Positions 45,377 to 54,623 of a stretch of 64,000 bases of DNA are shown in pieces. The position numbers and the translations under genes are program-made. The DNA is from Pseudomonadota bacterium (GTDB lineage: Bacteria > Pseudomonadota > Gammaproteobacteria > Burkholderiales > Chitinibacteraceae): positions 1 to 64,000 of the forward strand of contig JAGTRM010000016.1 of NCBI GenBank assembly GCA_018261735.1, given 5' to 3'. The notes under the pieces are model-generated. The model saw nothing but the letters and a program-made list of their open reading frames with translations. It was not told the origin of the DNA and did no database searches. Position 1 is the stretch's first letter. Each line of letters opens with the position of its first letter.

Positions 45377-47170
45377 TCAGGCAGCCCTGCTCTCCGTTGT
45401 AATTTGACGAGCATCCCGGCCGACCACCATGCGGCGCTCGACAAACAGGCTGGAGCCCGCCTGCTGCTTGGCCATTTTCTTGGCCGCCGCTGCGGCAACG
45501 GCAATTTCGTGGTGGCTGCAATAGCTTCCGGGCTCCACCGCCACCGCCCCCAGCGACAGGCTGATCAGCGGGTGCCACTGGCTGTTGCCCTGCCGATCCA
45601 GCGCGCTATAACCGCCGGCCTTGAGGTGTTCGGGCAGGAAGAATTCAGGGATGCGGGCATCGAACTGACTCAGCACCTCGACACAGCGTTCGCGCCAATC
45701 CTGCGCAAGAAACAGCATCAGAAAATCGTCACCGCCGATGTGGCCGACAAAATCGAGATTGGGATCGGCCGCATTCTGCAAGATGGCGCCCAGCGCCTGG
45801 ATGACCTCGTCGCCCTTGTCGTAGCCATAAATATCGTTGTAGGGCTTGAAGAAATCCAGATCGGCGTAGACCGCCACGAAATGCTTGTCGGAGGCCAGCA
45901 GCCGGTGGATTTCCTCCTGGATCGGCACATTGCCCGGCAGCAGCGTCAGCGGATTGGCATGGCGTGCAGCCCGAATCTGCATATCGGTAATCATCCGCAT
46001 CAGGTCATGGCCGGCGCCCATGCCCAGATAGCGTCCGCCCTCGGTGATGATGAAGCCATCGGCCAGATAGCGCCGGTCACAGGAAGTCACCAGGCGGGAG
46101 AGCTCTTCCAGGCTGATGCCGTGTTCAACGATCAGCGGTGTCGGATCCATCAGCATCGTGCACTGGCGCTGGCCGTAAAGTTCACGGTTGAACGGCCGGG
46201 CAAAACGTTCCAGCACTTCATGCCGCTTCAGCAGGCCCAATGGCGCCTCCTGTGCATCCAGCACCGGCAAGGCGTGCAATTCCGGCGTATCACTGAACAG
46301 CTTGTAAATCTGGTCATTCACCTGTGTTTCCGGCACGGTCGGCGTCTCGATCAGCAGGCTGCGCGCCGTATACTGGCCGCCACCTTCATGCCGGCCGGCA
46401 GCATGCAGTGCCGCCAGTTCCAGCTTGCGTGGCGGGTTGGCCTGAGGCCGGGCCAGATGGTAGCCCTGCACCAGATCGATGCCGAGACGGCGCACCGATT
46501 CCAGCTCATGCGGGGTTTCGATCCCCTCGGCGATCACCCGCGCGCCGGTGTTGAGCGCGATATGGTGGATCGAGCGGACGAACTGGCGCTTTTGCGGATC
46601 GCCGGCAATGCCCTGGATGAAATACTTGTCGATCTTGACGAAATCCGGCTGCAGCTCGGACCACAGGCGCAGGCCGGAAAACCCCTCGCCCAGATCGTCC
46701 AGCGCGATGCGAAAGCCCATGTCCCGGTAATGCAACAACGCTTCGCGCAGTTGCCCAAAATTGTCGGTCGGATGGATTTCCGTCAGTTCGATCACCACGC
46801 GGCGCGGCGACAAACCCGACTCGCGCAGGATTTCCAGCGTGGCGCCGGAGCGGAACGAGGGCAAGGTGATGCAGGCGGGGGAAATGTTCAGGAACAGGCG
46901 TCCGGGCAGCCCGGTTTTCACAAAGCCGCGGATCACCGCGCGCCGGCAGGCAAAATCGAGTTCGGGCAGCAGACCGCAGCGGTCAGCGGCCGCAAACAGG
47001 TTCAGCGGCGAATGCAGATAACTGCTGGAAGGGCCGCGAATCAGCCCTTCATAGCCGAAAATTTCACCCGCACCCAGTGCGGCAATCGGCTGAAACAGCG
47101 GGGTCAGCAGATCCTCCTGCAACAGGCGTTCGAGTTCACTTTTTTGCAGCTCCGAAGATATTGGCGCCAT
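45377..47170 (-). CDS. EAL domain protein with CBS-like middle and C-terminal GGDEF-like domain
   Basis: This 597-residue protein has the phosphodiesterase domain first (about 15-255): an EGL variant of the EAL motif at 41-43, NIS at 95-97, DDLGEG at 158-163, K179ID and AEGIET at 214-219. A middle region (about 270-395) resembles two CBS modules. The last domain (about 400-597) is GGDEF-like with GGDDF at 479-483. Catalytic EAL residues look intact, so it may degrade cyclic di-GMP; whether GGDDF makes it or only binds GTP is unclear. The start at 47170 has GGGA upstream. No transmembrane segment is seen. Confidence 0.88.
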   Translation of the reverse strand: MAPISSELQKSELERLLQEDLLTPLFQPIAALGAGEIFGYEGLIRGPSSSYLHSPLNLFAAADRCGLLPELDFACRRAVIRGFVKTGLPGRLFLNISPACITLPSFRSGATLEILRESGLSPRRVVIELTEIHPTDNFGQLREALLHYRDMGFRIALDDLGEGFSGLRLWSELQPDFVKIDKYFIQGIAGDPQKRQFVRSIHHIALNTGARVIAEGIETPHELESVRRLGIDLVQGYHLARPQANPPRKLELAALHAAGRHEGGGQYTARSLLIETPTVPETQVNDQIYKLFSDTPELHALPVLDAQEAPLGLLKRHEVLERFARPFNRELYGQRQCTMLMDPTPLIVEHGISLEELSRLVTSCDRRYLADGFIITEGGRYLGMGAGHDLMRMITDMQIRAARHANPLTLLPGNVPIQEEIHRLLASDKHFVAVYADLDFFKPYNDIYGYDKGDEVIQALGAILQNAADPNLDFVGHIGGDDFLMLFLAQDWRERCVEVLSQFDARIPEFFLPEHLKAGGYSALDRQGNSQWHPLISLSLGAVAVEPGSYCSHHEIAVAAAAAKKMAKQQAGSSLFVERRMVVGRDARQITTESRAA

Positions 47171-47329
47171 CGTCCCATTCCCAAGAATACAGGCCGAGAA
47201 TAAGTCGATCGTGTGACAGTGAAGTGAAAAAAAGCCTACGCAGCCTGTAACTATTTGATCCAAGCAGCCACGCTATCCAATTTCAGCCCCGGCAAAGTTG
47301 CTTTCTTCACCGGGGCAACAGCTTGATGA

Positions 47330-48313
47330 TCAGCGGTTCACATCCACCACCACCCGTCCGCGCACCTTGCCTTCCAGCAATTCGGCCGCCACGGCAATCG
47401 CCTCGGCCAGCCCGATTTCGCGGGTCAACGCAGCAAGTTTGGTCAGATCGATATCGCGCGCCAGCCGTTGCCAGGCGGCCTCGCGCACGCTCAACGGGGC
47501 CATCACGCTATCAATGCCGTACAGAGAAATGCCGCGCAGGATGAAAGGCATCACCGTGGAAGGGAAATCCATGCCTTGCGCCAGACCGCAGGCCGCCACC
47601 GCACCGTTATAGCGCGTCATGGCGCAGGCATTGGCCAGCGTATGGCTGCCCACGGTATCGATCACGCCAACCCAGCGCTCCCGGCCCAACGGCTTGCCGG
47701 GCGAGGCAAGTTCGTTGCGGTCGATGACTTCGGCCGCACCCAAAGCCTTCAGGTGCTCCGCATCGTCCATCCGACCGGTCGAAGCAATGATCGAGTAACC
47801 CAGCTTGGCCAGCAAGGCAATGGCCACGCTGCCAACGCCACCATTCGCGCCGGTCACCAGAATGGCGCCATCGGTGGGTTTAAGACCATGTTTTTCCAGC
47901 GCCATCACGCACAGCATCGCGGTATAACCCGCGGTGCCGATCGCCATGGCCTGGCGGGCAGTGAAATCCTCCGGCAGCGCAACCAGCCATTCGCTTTTGA
48001 CCCGCGCCACCTGCGCCAGCCCGCCGCAGTGCGTTTCGCCCACGCCCCAGCCATTCAGCAACACGCGGTCGCCCGCCTTCCAACGAGGATTACCGCTTTC
48101 GATCACCGTGCCGGCGAAGTCGATGCCCGGCACCATCGGGAAGCGGCGCACCACCGGCGCCTTGCCGGTCATGGCCAGACCATCCTTGTAGTTGAGCGTC
48201 GACCACTCGACCCGGACGGTCACGTCGCCTTCCTGCAACACGGATTCATCGATTTCCTGGCAGCTTGCCCGGTAACCGGCGTCGTCCTTGGTAATCAGAA
48301 TGCCTTTGAACAT
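47330..48313 (-). CDS. acuI: Acrylyl-CoA reductase (NADPH), AcuI/YhdH family
   Basis: The 327-residue medium-chain dehydrogenase without zinc matches AcuI/YhdH: LNYKDGLAMTGKAPVV, PGIDFAGTV, VLVTGANGGVGSVAIALL and IDTVGS. The family reduces acrylyl-CoA to propionyl-CoA, detoxifying acrylate from DMSP or 3-hydroxypropionate metabolism. It sits 57 bases downstream of a TetR gene of the AcuR type, the arrangement expected for acuR-acuI. AAGGAAG precedes the start. Confidence 0.92.
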   Translation of the reverse strand: MFKGILITKDDAGYRASCQEIDESVLQEGDVTVRVEWSTLNYKDGLAMTGKAPVVRRFPMVPGIDFAGTVIESGNPRWKAGDRVLLNGWGVGETHCGGLAQVARVKSEWLVALPEDFTARQAMAIGTAGYTAMLCVMALEKHGLKPTDGAILVTGANGGVGSVAIALLAKLGYSIIASTGRMDDAEHLKALGAAEVIDRNELASPGKPLGRERWVGVIDTVGSHTLANACAMTRYNGAVAACGLAQGMDFPSTVMPFILRGISLYGIDSVMAPLSVREAAWQRLARDIDLTKLAALTREIGLAEAIAVAAELLEGKVRGRVVVDVNR

Positions 48314-48335
48314 AGTAAAAACTTCCTTTCAAAAA

Positions 48336-48345
48336 ATTAGACCAA
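48336..48345 (-). promoter_or_regulatory. TTGGTCTAAT box upstream of acuI
   Basis: The minus strand has TTGGTCTAAT 23 bases before the acuI start. The identical decamer occurs before acuR at 49021-49030. A shared site in front of both genes is most simply an AcuR half-operator. Confidence 0.55.
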
Positions 48346-48370
48346 CTGAATAAAAATACACCAACAAAAA

Positions 48371-49012
48371 TCAGGGCCGCGGCAAGGCCAGTAAAAACAG
48401 CGTCAAGAATGCCCGCATCGGACCGGTAGATCTGGCCAGGCGGGCGCGCAGCACGGCGCCTTCCCAGCCTATCCAGAAAGCATGGGCCAGTGCCGCGCAA
48501 TCGGCATTTTTCGCCAACTCGCCCGCAGCCACGGCCGCTTCCAGGCATTGCGCCAGACGCCGTTCCCAATCCATGAAAATCGCTTCCAGACGGACCCGCA
48601 ACGCGGGATCCAGACAGCTGACTTCCTGGCCCAGATTGCCGACCAGGCATCCGCGCGTGAAATCATGGCGCTCGACACCGCTACAGGCGTCGTCGACAAA
48701 AGCAGCCAAGCGCGCCAGAGGCAGCAGGGCATCATTGGAAAATTGCCGGTCAAGCTTGCGGGCAAAGTAATCGGCATAGGCATCGAGAACGGCGCTGACA
48801 AACGCATCCTTGCTCTCGAAATAGTGATAGAACGAGCCCTTGGGCACATCGACGCGCTTGAGTACATCGTCGATCACCGTCGCGCTCACACCCTGCTGGG
48901 TGAAGAGTTCGATCCCGCAGCGAATCAGCAAGGCGCGCGTATCGGCGTACTCCAGCCCGTTGCGGGCCGGGCGACCGCGCGGGCGGCGGGGAAGTGAGGG
49001 GTTCGTGGACAT
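48371..49012 (-). CDS. acuR: TetR family regulator, AcuR-like
   Basis: The 213-residue repressor has a TetR helix-turn-helix (about 25-70: RTLLIRCGIELFTQQGVSAT-like region, VDVPKGSFYHYFESKDAFV) and a ligand domain with CLVGNLGQEVS, typical of the AcuR group that senses acrylate. It is followed by acuI. No ribosome-binding site precedes the ATG; a TAATAT element ends six bases before the start, suggesting a leaderless transcript. The start has no in-frame alternative nearby. Confidence 0.88.
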   Translation of the reverse strand: MSTNPSLPRRPRGRPARNGLEYADTRALLIRCGIELFTQQGVSATVIDDVLKRVDVPKGSFYHYFESKDAFVSAVLDAYADYFARKLDRQFSNDALLPLARLAAFVDDACSGVERHDFTRGCLVGNLGQEVSCLDPALRVRLEAIFMDWERRLAQCLEAAVAAGELAKNADCAALAHAFWIGWEGAVLRARLARSTGPMRAFLTLFLLALPRP

Positions 49013-49020
49013 GGCGAAAT

Positions 49021-49030
49021 ATTAGACCAA
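49021..49030 (-). promoter_or_regulatory. TTGGTCTAAT box and probable -10 of acuR
   Basis: TTGGTCTAAT on the minus strand directly overlaps TAATAT, the likely -10 element, whose start point would fall at the acuR ATG. Binding here would block transcription, fitting autorepression. Confidence 0.5.
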
Positions 49031-49085
49031 TCACTTATAAATTGATAGAAAAATGGCTCGCGTATCCACGAGCCAAGGTTCTGCT

Positions 49086-49376
49086 TTACTTTTTGAACCG
49101 GGAAACAGCCGATTCCACAGCTTCGCTGATCGCGCCCCAAGCCATATCCATCCCGGCGCGCATGTCTTCCCAGGCATTTCCGCTCGCATTTTGCAGCGCT
49201 TCAAGCTTTACTCGGGCCTCGATCTGCTTGTTGCGCAGCATCTCGATTTCTTCGCTGTATTTTGTCTTGAGCTCCGCTTCGGCCAAGGCCGATTGCACCA
49301 CCAGCCGGTCGATTTCGGCATTCCATTCATCCAGCTTGGCCTGCAATTTTTGAATATATTCTTCACGCGTACCCAT
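49086..49376 (-). CDS. Small coiled-coil stress protein (sll1863-like family)
   Basis: The 96-residue charged protein is nearly all coiled coil: MGTREEYIQKLQAKLDEWNA, a heptad region to about residue 70 with ARVKLEALQ, and the C-terminal AWEDMRAGMDMAWGAISEA. This pattern fits the sll1863-type family seen in many proteobacteria and tied to stress responses; the molecular role is unknown. The start at 49376 has GAGGAG upstream. It is a single gene divergent from the sensor kinase. Confidence 0.78.
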   Translation of the reverse strand: MGTREEYIQKLQAKLDEWNAEIDRLVVQSALAEAELKTKYSEEIEMLRNKQIEARVKLEALQNASGNAWEDMRAGMDMAWGAISEAVESAVSRFKK

Positions 49377-49611
49377 GGTTGCACTCCTCAAAAGGGTTAA
49401 ACGTTCGGCTCTGTTAACAGACACCCTCTTTATCACAGTAGTTCATGGAACTGCATGGCAGCAATGACAAAATCCGCCGATCGTGAAACCCTGCGAATCA
49501 GGGGATGCATTTGCCTATTTACGTTTTATTTACACTCCAGGCCAGAGTCTCTACGCCATTTTTGCCTGTTACCACCTACTGTTACACCATGCAGACAACC
49601 CGGAGCGGATC

Positions 49612-51129
49612 ATGTCCGATGCCTCACTAGAAATCGTCCGTCCAGCACTGCCCAAGGCAGCACGCTATGCCTTGGCCATCGGCGCCTGTGCGCTGGTCAC
49701 CCTGATCACGCTGCCTTTTCGCGACATGCTGGATCTCGCCAATGCCGTGATGCTGTTTTTGCTCGTGGTATTTCTGGTGGCCCTCAAGCTCGGGCGCGGA
49801 CCGGCGGTGCTGGCCGCTTTTTTGAGCGTGGCGCTGTTCGATTTCTTTCTGGTCCCGCCGCATTTCACCTTTGCCGTCAACGATGTTTTATACCTGATCA
49901 CCTTTGCCGTGATGCTGGCCATCGGCCTGCTGACCACCGAGCTCACCGCCAACTTGCAGGAAGAAGCCGAACGGGTGCGTCACCATGAACAGGAAACCCG
50001 GGATCTGTACGAACTGGCCCGCAGCCTGACCGGCGCCGCGACACTACTGCAGGTCACCGAGGCCATGCAGGCCTATTTGGTTCGCAGTGGCTTCCGTGCC
50101 CGCCTGTTCCTGTTGGACAACGCCAGGAAACTGGACACCCAAGGCTGTAGCGTGCTGGAAAAACAGCTGTTGAACCTTGCCATGGCCAATGCCGAAATGG
50201 TGACAGGGGAATCCGAAACCGCCAGCGCACCACCGCTCTTTCTGCCGCTCCAGGCGCCGATGTGCGTGCGTGGCGTGATGGCGGTTTATCCCGAAACCAC
50301 CACGCTGTCTCCGTCCGGCAACCGGCGCGAATTCTTCATGACGCTGGCCTCCCTGATCGCGATTGCCGTGGAGCGGCTGCACTATGTCGAGGTTGCGCAA
50401 AGAACCCAGATCCAGATGAGCGCGGAAAAATTGCGCAGCTCGGTGCTTTCCACGCTTTCGCACGATCTGCGCACGCCGCTGACCACGCTGGTCGGCCTCG
50501 CGGATACGCTGGCCGAAACTCCCGAGCTGCCCGCCTCCGCCCGCGATAACGCCAGCCTGATCCGTGACCAGTCGCAGTCCATGTGCAACCTCCTGACCAA
50601 CCTGCTCGATATGGCCCGCCTACAATCGGGCAAGGTGACCCTGCGCCGGGAATGGCAATTGTTCGAGGATGCCATCAGCGCCAGCCTGCACCTGCTGAAA
50701 CCCTCGCTGGGCGCACGCCCGCTCGTGGTCGAGCTGCAGAAAAACCTGCCGCTGGTGGAATTCGATGCCGTGCTGATCGAGCGGGTGCTGTGCAACCTGA
50801 TCGAGAACGCCGCCAAATATTCGGGGACCACTCAGCCGATCGAGATTCGTGCCTTTGTCGAAGAAAGCGAAGCCTGCATTGCGGTGTGCGACCACGGCAG
50901 CGGCTTCCCGGCCGGACAGATCGATCATCTGTTCGAGTTGTTTGAACGCGGTGAAGCAGAATCGGCCAAGCCCGGTGTCGGGCTGGGGCTGGCAATCTGC
51001 AAGGCCATCGTCGAGGCGCATGGCGGCCGCATCCACGCCGTCAACCAGGCCACGGGCGGCGCCTGCGTCACCGTGCGCTTGCCGCTGGGCGAAGCCCCGG
51101 TGATTGAAGAGGAAGAAGAACATGGCTGA
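49612..51129 (+). CDS. KdpD-like sensor histidine kinase lacking the N-terminal KdpD domain
   Basis: This 505-residue kinase has a DUF4118 membrane domain with four helices (about 15-115, including FLLVVFLVALKLGRGPAVLA and LFDFFLVPPHFTF), a GAF-like region (about 140-255), a HisKA dimerisation domain with His284 in SHDLRTP, and an ATPase domain with NLIENAAKYS and GVGLGLAICKAIVEAHGG. This equals the C-terminal part of KdpD; the KdpD sensor and universal stress domains are missing. Start at 49612 has GGAG six bases upstream. It overlaps the regulator gene and precedes kup, suggesting potassium sensing. Confidence 0.9.
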   Translation: MSDASLEIVRPALPKAARYALAIGACALVTLITLPFRDMLDLANAVMLFLLVVFLVALKLGRGPAVLAAFLSVALFDFFLVPPHFTFAVNDVLYLITFAVMLAIGLLTTELTANLQEEAERVRHHEQETRDLYELARSLTGAATLLQVTEAMQAYLVRSGFRARLFLLDNARKLDTQGCSVLEKQLLNLAMANAEMVTGESETASAPPLFLPLQAPMCVRGVMAVYPETTTLSPSGNRREFFMTLASLIAIAVERLHYVEVAQRTQIQMSAEKLRSSVLSTLSHDLRTPLTTLVGLADTLAETPELPASARDNASLIRDQSQSMCNLLTNLLDMARLQSGKVTLRREWQLFEDAISASLHLLKPSLGARPLVVELQKNLPLVEFDAVLIERVLCNLIENAAKYSGTTQPIEIRAFVEESEACIAVCDHGSGFPAGQIDHLFELFERGEAESAKPGVGLGLAICKAIVEAHGGRIHAVNQATGGACVTVRLPLGEAPVIEEEEEHG

Positions 51130-51811
51130 TTCGCCCATCAACATTCTGCTGATCGAAGACGAGCCGCATATCCGGCGCTTTGTGCGCGGCGCGCTGGAAG
51201 GCCAGGGCTGGAAGGTGGTCGAAGCTGAAACCGGCCAGCGCGGCCTGATCGATGCCGGCACCCGCCGCCCCGATCTCCTGGTGCTGGATCTGGGCCTGCC
51301 GGACATGGACGGCGTGGAGCTGATCCGCGATTTTCGCAGCTGGTCCGAAGCCCCGGTGCTGATTCTGTCCGCCCGCAGCGATGAAACCGACAAGATCGAG
51401 GCGCTGGATGCCGGTGCGGATGATTACCTGACCAAGCCGTTCGGTGTGGGCGAGCTCGTCGCGCGGGTGCGAGCGCTGATCCGGCGCCATATCCGCCAGC
51501 AGGAGGCCTCGCCCACGATCGCCTTCGGCCAGATCGCCGTCGATTTCTCCCGCCGCGAGGTGCTGCGCAACGGCGAACCCGTGCATCTGACTCCGATCGA
51601 GTACCGCCTGCTGACCGCACTGATCGCCAGCCAAGGCAAGGTCATCACCCACCGCAGCCTGATGCGCGAGGTCTGGGGACCGAACCATAGCGAAAGCAAC
51701 CACTACCTGCGCATCTACATGAGCCGGTTGCGCCAGAAGATCGAAGTCGATCCGGCCCAACCCCTTCATCTACTGACGATATCCGGTGTCGGTTACCGTT
51801 TCCAGCCCTGA
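51122..51811 (+). CDS. KdpE-like response regulator (OmpR/PhoB family)
   Basis: The 229-residue regulator has a receiver domain (NILLIEDEPHI, phosphoacceptor Asp56 in VLDLGLPDMDG, LSARSDE, TKPFGVGEL) and a winged-helix DNA-binding domain (HLTPIEYRLLTAL, YLRIYMSRLRQKIE, GVGYRFQP). It resembles KdpE, the activator of kdpFABC. The start overlaps the end of the kinase gene by eight bases. In this operon it would most simply control kup. Confidence 0.93.
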   Translation: MADSPINILLIEDEPHIRRFVRGALEGQGWKVVEAETGQRGLIDAGTRRPDLLVLDLGLPDMDGVELIRDFRSWSEAPVLILSARSDETDKIEALDAGADDYLTKPFGVGELVARVRALIRRHIRQQEASPTIAFGQIAVDFSRREVLRNGEPVHLTPIEYRLLTALIASQGKVITHRSLMREVWGPNHSESNHYLRIYMSRLRQKIEVDPAQPLHLLTISGVGYRFQP

Positions 51812-51827
51812 TTTTTCAAGGACGATC

Positions 51828-53705
51828 ATGAGCGAATCCCATCATAAAGGCCACACTTCCGCCCTCGCGCTGGCCGCGCTGGGCGTGGTTTACGGCGACA
51901 TCGGCACCAGCCCGCTTTACACCATCAAGGAAATATTCGCCAATCCACATTACCCGGTTCCGATCACGCACGACAACATCCTCGGCATGCTCTCCATCGT
52001 GCTCTGGTCACTGCTTATCGTGGTGGCACTGAAGTATGTCGTGTTCATCATGCGCGCCGACAACAAGGGTGAAGGCGGCATCATGGCACTGATGGCGCTG
52101 GTGCTGCACCACGCCAAAACCAAATCGCAGATCGCTTTCCTGATGATGCTCGGCCTGTTTGGCGCGGCGCTGTTCTACGGCGACAGCGTGATCACCCCGG
52201 CCATTTCCGTGCTTTCTGCCATCGAAGGCCTGGAAATCGCCACGCCGGCCTTCAAGCCCTATATCGTTCCGCTTTCGCTGTTCGTGCTGTTTATCCTGTT
52301 TATCGTGCAAAAGCACGGCACGGCGCGGATGGGCAGTTTTTTTGGCCCGGTGATGATCTTGTGGTTCGCCACCCTGGGCACACTGGGCATCATCGCCATC
52401 ACCCGGCAACCGCAAGTCCTGGAAGCGCTCAGCCCTCACCATGCACTGCGCTTCTTCCTGAGCAATCCGCTGCTCGGTTTTCTCTCGCTCGGCTCGTCCA
52501 TTCTGGCCGTCACGGGCGGCGAGGCACTGTATGCCGACATGGGCCACTTTGGCCGCAAACCGGTTCAAATTGCCTGGTTCGGTCTGGTATTGCCGGCGCT
52601 GGTGCTTAATTACTTCGGCCAGGGCGCATTGCTGCTCAGCGATCCGAAAGCCATCGCCAACCCGTTCTACCTGCTGGCGCCCAGCTGGGCACTGTATCCG
52701 ATGGTGATTTTGGCGACAGCCGCCACCATCATCGCTTCTCAAGCGGTGATTTCCGGCGCGTATTCGATGACCCGCCAGGCCATCCAGCTCGGCTATGCCC
52801 CGCGCATGGATATCCAGCACACTTCGAAAGATGAAATCGGCCAGATCTACCTGCCCGGCGTGAACTGGACGCTGATGTTCGCCGTGGCGATCCTGGTGGT
52901 CGGCTTTGGCTCATCCGGCAAACTGGCCGCTGCCTACGGCATCGCCGTGACCGGCACCATGGTCATCACCACCATCCTCGCCTTCATCGTCGCCCGCTAC
53001 CAGTGGCACTGGAGCAGACTGAAGTGCCTGCTGATCCTGGGTGGATTTCTGCTTGTGGACATCACCTACTTCAGTGCCAACGCCGTCAAGATCATTGACG
53101 GTGGCTGGTTCCCGCTGGCGCTGGGGCTGGTGGTTTTCCTGGTTATGACCACCTGGAAACGCGGCCGGGAACTTGTTCACGATCGTTTGGCTTCCGAGGG
53201 CATGCCGCTGGCGCAGTTCGTTGAAATCATGGCCCCGGCGGTTCCCCGGATACAGGGCACGGCGATTTTCATGACCTCCGATCTATCCAGCACACCGCAT
53301 GCGCTGCTGCACAGCCTCAAGCACTACAAGAGTTTGCACGAGCGCGTGATCATGCTGTCCGCAGAAACCACCGATATTCCGCATGTACCGCCGCAGGAAC
53401 GCGTGGCGGTCCAGCAGATCGGCGAGCAGTTTTACAAGGTCAAGATGGTCTTCGGCTTTATGGATGAACCCGATGTGCCCGCCGCGCTGGAATACTGCGC
53501 CGCACAAGGGCTGGAGCTGGACATGATGGATACTTCGTTCTTCCTCGGACGCGAAACGCTGATCCCGAAGGTCGGCGCGGGACTGATGATCCGCTGGCGC
53601 GAAAAGCTCTTCGTCACCATGTTCCGTAACGCCGGATCGGCCGCATCGTACTTCATGCTGCCGCCCAACCGGGTGGTTGAACTGGGTTCGCAGCTGGTGC
53701 TGTAA
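51828..53705 (+). CDS. kup: Potassium uptake protein Kup
   Basis: This 625-residue inner-membrane K+/H+ symporter starts MSESHHKGHTSALALAALGV and has the Kup hallmark GVVYGDIGTSPLYT, the GEGGIMALMALVL segment, GDSVITPAISVLSAIEG and about twelve membrane helices, followed by a soluble C-terminal domain. The start at 51828 follows AAGGA; 17 bases separate it from the regulator, so kinase, regulator and transporter likely form one operon. Confidence 0.96.
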   Translation: MSESHHKGHTSALALAALGVVYGDIGTSPLYTIKEIFANPHYPVPITHDNILGMLSIVLWSLLIVVALKYVVFIMRADNKGEGGIMALMALVLHHAKTKSQIAFLMMLGLFGAALFYGDSVITPAISVLSAIEGLEIATPAFKPYIVPLSLFVLFILFIVQKHGTARMGSFFGPVMILWFATLGTLGIIAITRQPQVLEALSPHHALRFFLSNPLLGFLSLGSSILAVTGGEALYADMGHFGRKPVQIAWFGLVLPALVLNYFGQGALLLSDPKAIANPFYLLAPSWALYPMVILATAATIIASQAVISGAYSMTRQAIQLGYAPRMDIQHTSKDEIGQIYLPGVNWTLMFAVAILVVGFGSSGKLAAAYGIAVTGTMVITTILAFIVARYQWHWSRLKCLLILGGFLLVDITYFSANAVKIIDGGWFPLALGLVVFLVMTTWKRGRELVHDRLASEGMPLAQFVEIMAPAVPRIQGTAIFMTSDLSSTPHALLHSLKHYKSLHERVIMLSAETTDIPHVPPQERVAVQQIGEQFYKVKMVFGFMDEPDVPAALEYCAAQGLELDMMDTSFFLGRETLIPKVGAGLMIRWREKLFVTMFRNAGSAASYFMLPPNRVVELGSQLVL

Positions 53706-53728
53706 CGCGCGTCGCGCGTCCAGAGATA

Positions 53729-53769
53729 CAAGCGCCAGGCAGGCCAGACGGCCCCTGGCGCTTGTTTTT
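53729..53769. terminator. Terminator between the convergent kup and nadC genes
   Basis: CAAGCGCCAGG (53729-53739) pairs with CCTGGCGCTTG (53754-53764), with an inner GGCC-AGAC-GGCC helix, followed by TTTTT. It serves kup; on the other strand the flanking sequence has only a few T. Confidence 0.88.
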
Positions 53770-53774
53770 ACATT

Positions 53775-54620
53775 TCAGATTTTAAAGCGCATCGACAGAT
53801 CGACCGCAGTCACATCCTTGGTCAGCTTGCCGATCGAGATGCGGTCGACGCCGGTTTCGGCGATCGCGCGGATCGTGGCCAGCTCGATGCCGCCCGAGGC
53901 TTCCAGCACCGCCTTGCCGCGCGCGCGCGCCACCGCCTCGCGCATGTCGGCGTTGCTCATGTTGTCGAGCAGGGCCGAGGTAGCACCTGCTGCCAGCGCC
54001 TGATCGAGCTCGTCCAGGTTTTCCACTTCGATCTGGATGCTCACGTGGCCGGGTGCCAATGCGCGCGCCGCCTGCAGCGCCGCTGCAATCGAACCGGCGG
54101 CCATGATGTGGTTTTCCTTGATCAGGATGCCGTCGTACAGACCGATGCGCTGGTTGCAGCCGCCGCCGACCAGCACCGCGTATTTCTGCGCCCGGCGCAA
54201 TCCGGGCAAGGTCTTGCGCGTATCGTGGATTTTGGCGTTCGTTCCGGCCACGGCATCGACGTAACGGCGGGTTTCGGTCGCCACGGCCGAGAGCAGCTGC
54301 AGGAAGTTGAGCGCAGAACGTTCGGCGGTGAGCAGGCTGCGCGCAGCGCCACTGATTTCGCACAGCACCGTTCCGGCTGCGACCAGGTCGCCTTCGGCCA
54401 CGTTCCAGCGCACCTGTACGGCCGGATCGACCAGGCGAAACACCTCGTCGAACCAGGGCAGGCCGGCGATCACCGCCTGCTGGCGCGCAATTACCGTCGC
54501 CGTGCCGCTACGCTCGGCGGGAATCAGTCGCGCGGTCCAGTCGTTGTCGCCGATATCTTCAGCCAGCGCAGTGGCCACATTGGCGGCAATGATATGCCGC
54601 GGGGGCAGGGAAATAGTCAT
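53775..54620 (-). CDS. nadC: Nicotinate-nucleotide pyrophosphorylase (carboxylating)
   Basis: The 281-residue quinolinate phosphoribosyltransferase makes nicotinate mononucleotide in NAD synthesis. Motifs: [42 protein letters not shown] and [21 protein letters not shown], then EVENLDEL. Length fits the family. It begins three bases after the stop of the phosphomannomutase gene, so the two are translationally coupled. Confidence 0.96.
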   Translation of the reverse strand: MTISLPPRHIIAANVATALAEDIGDNDWTARLIPAERSGTATVIARQQAVIAGLPWFDEVFRLVDPAVQVRWNVAEGDLVAAGTVLCEISGAARSLLTAERSALNFLQLLSAVATETRRYVDAVAGTNAKIHDTRKTLPGLRRAQKYAVLVGGGCNQRIGLYDGILIKENHIMAAGSIAAALQAARALAPGHVSIQIEVENLDELDQALAAGATSALLDNMSNADMREAVARARGKAVLEASGGIELATIRAIAETGVDRISIGKLTKDVTAVDLSMRFKI

Positions 54621-54623
54621 GGT

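Noticed and set aside
45301-47203. Plus-strand 615-codon open frame opposite the EAL gene
   Set aside because: A shadow of the real minus-strand gene, whose EAL and GGDDF motifs are clear.
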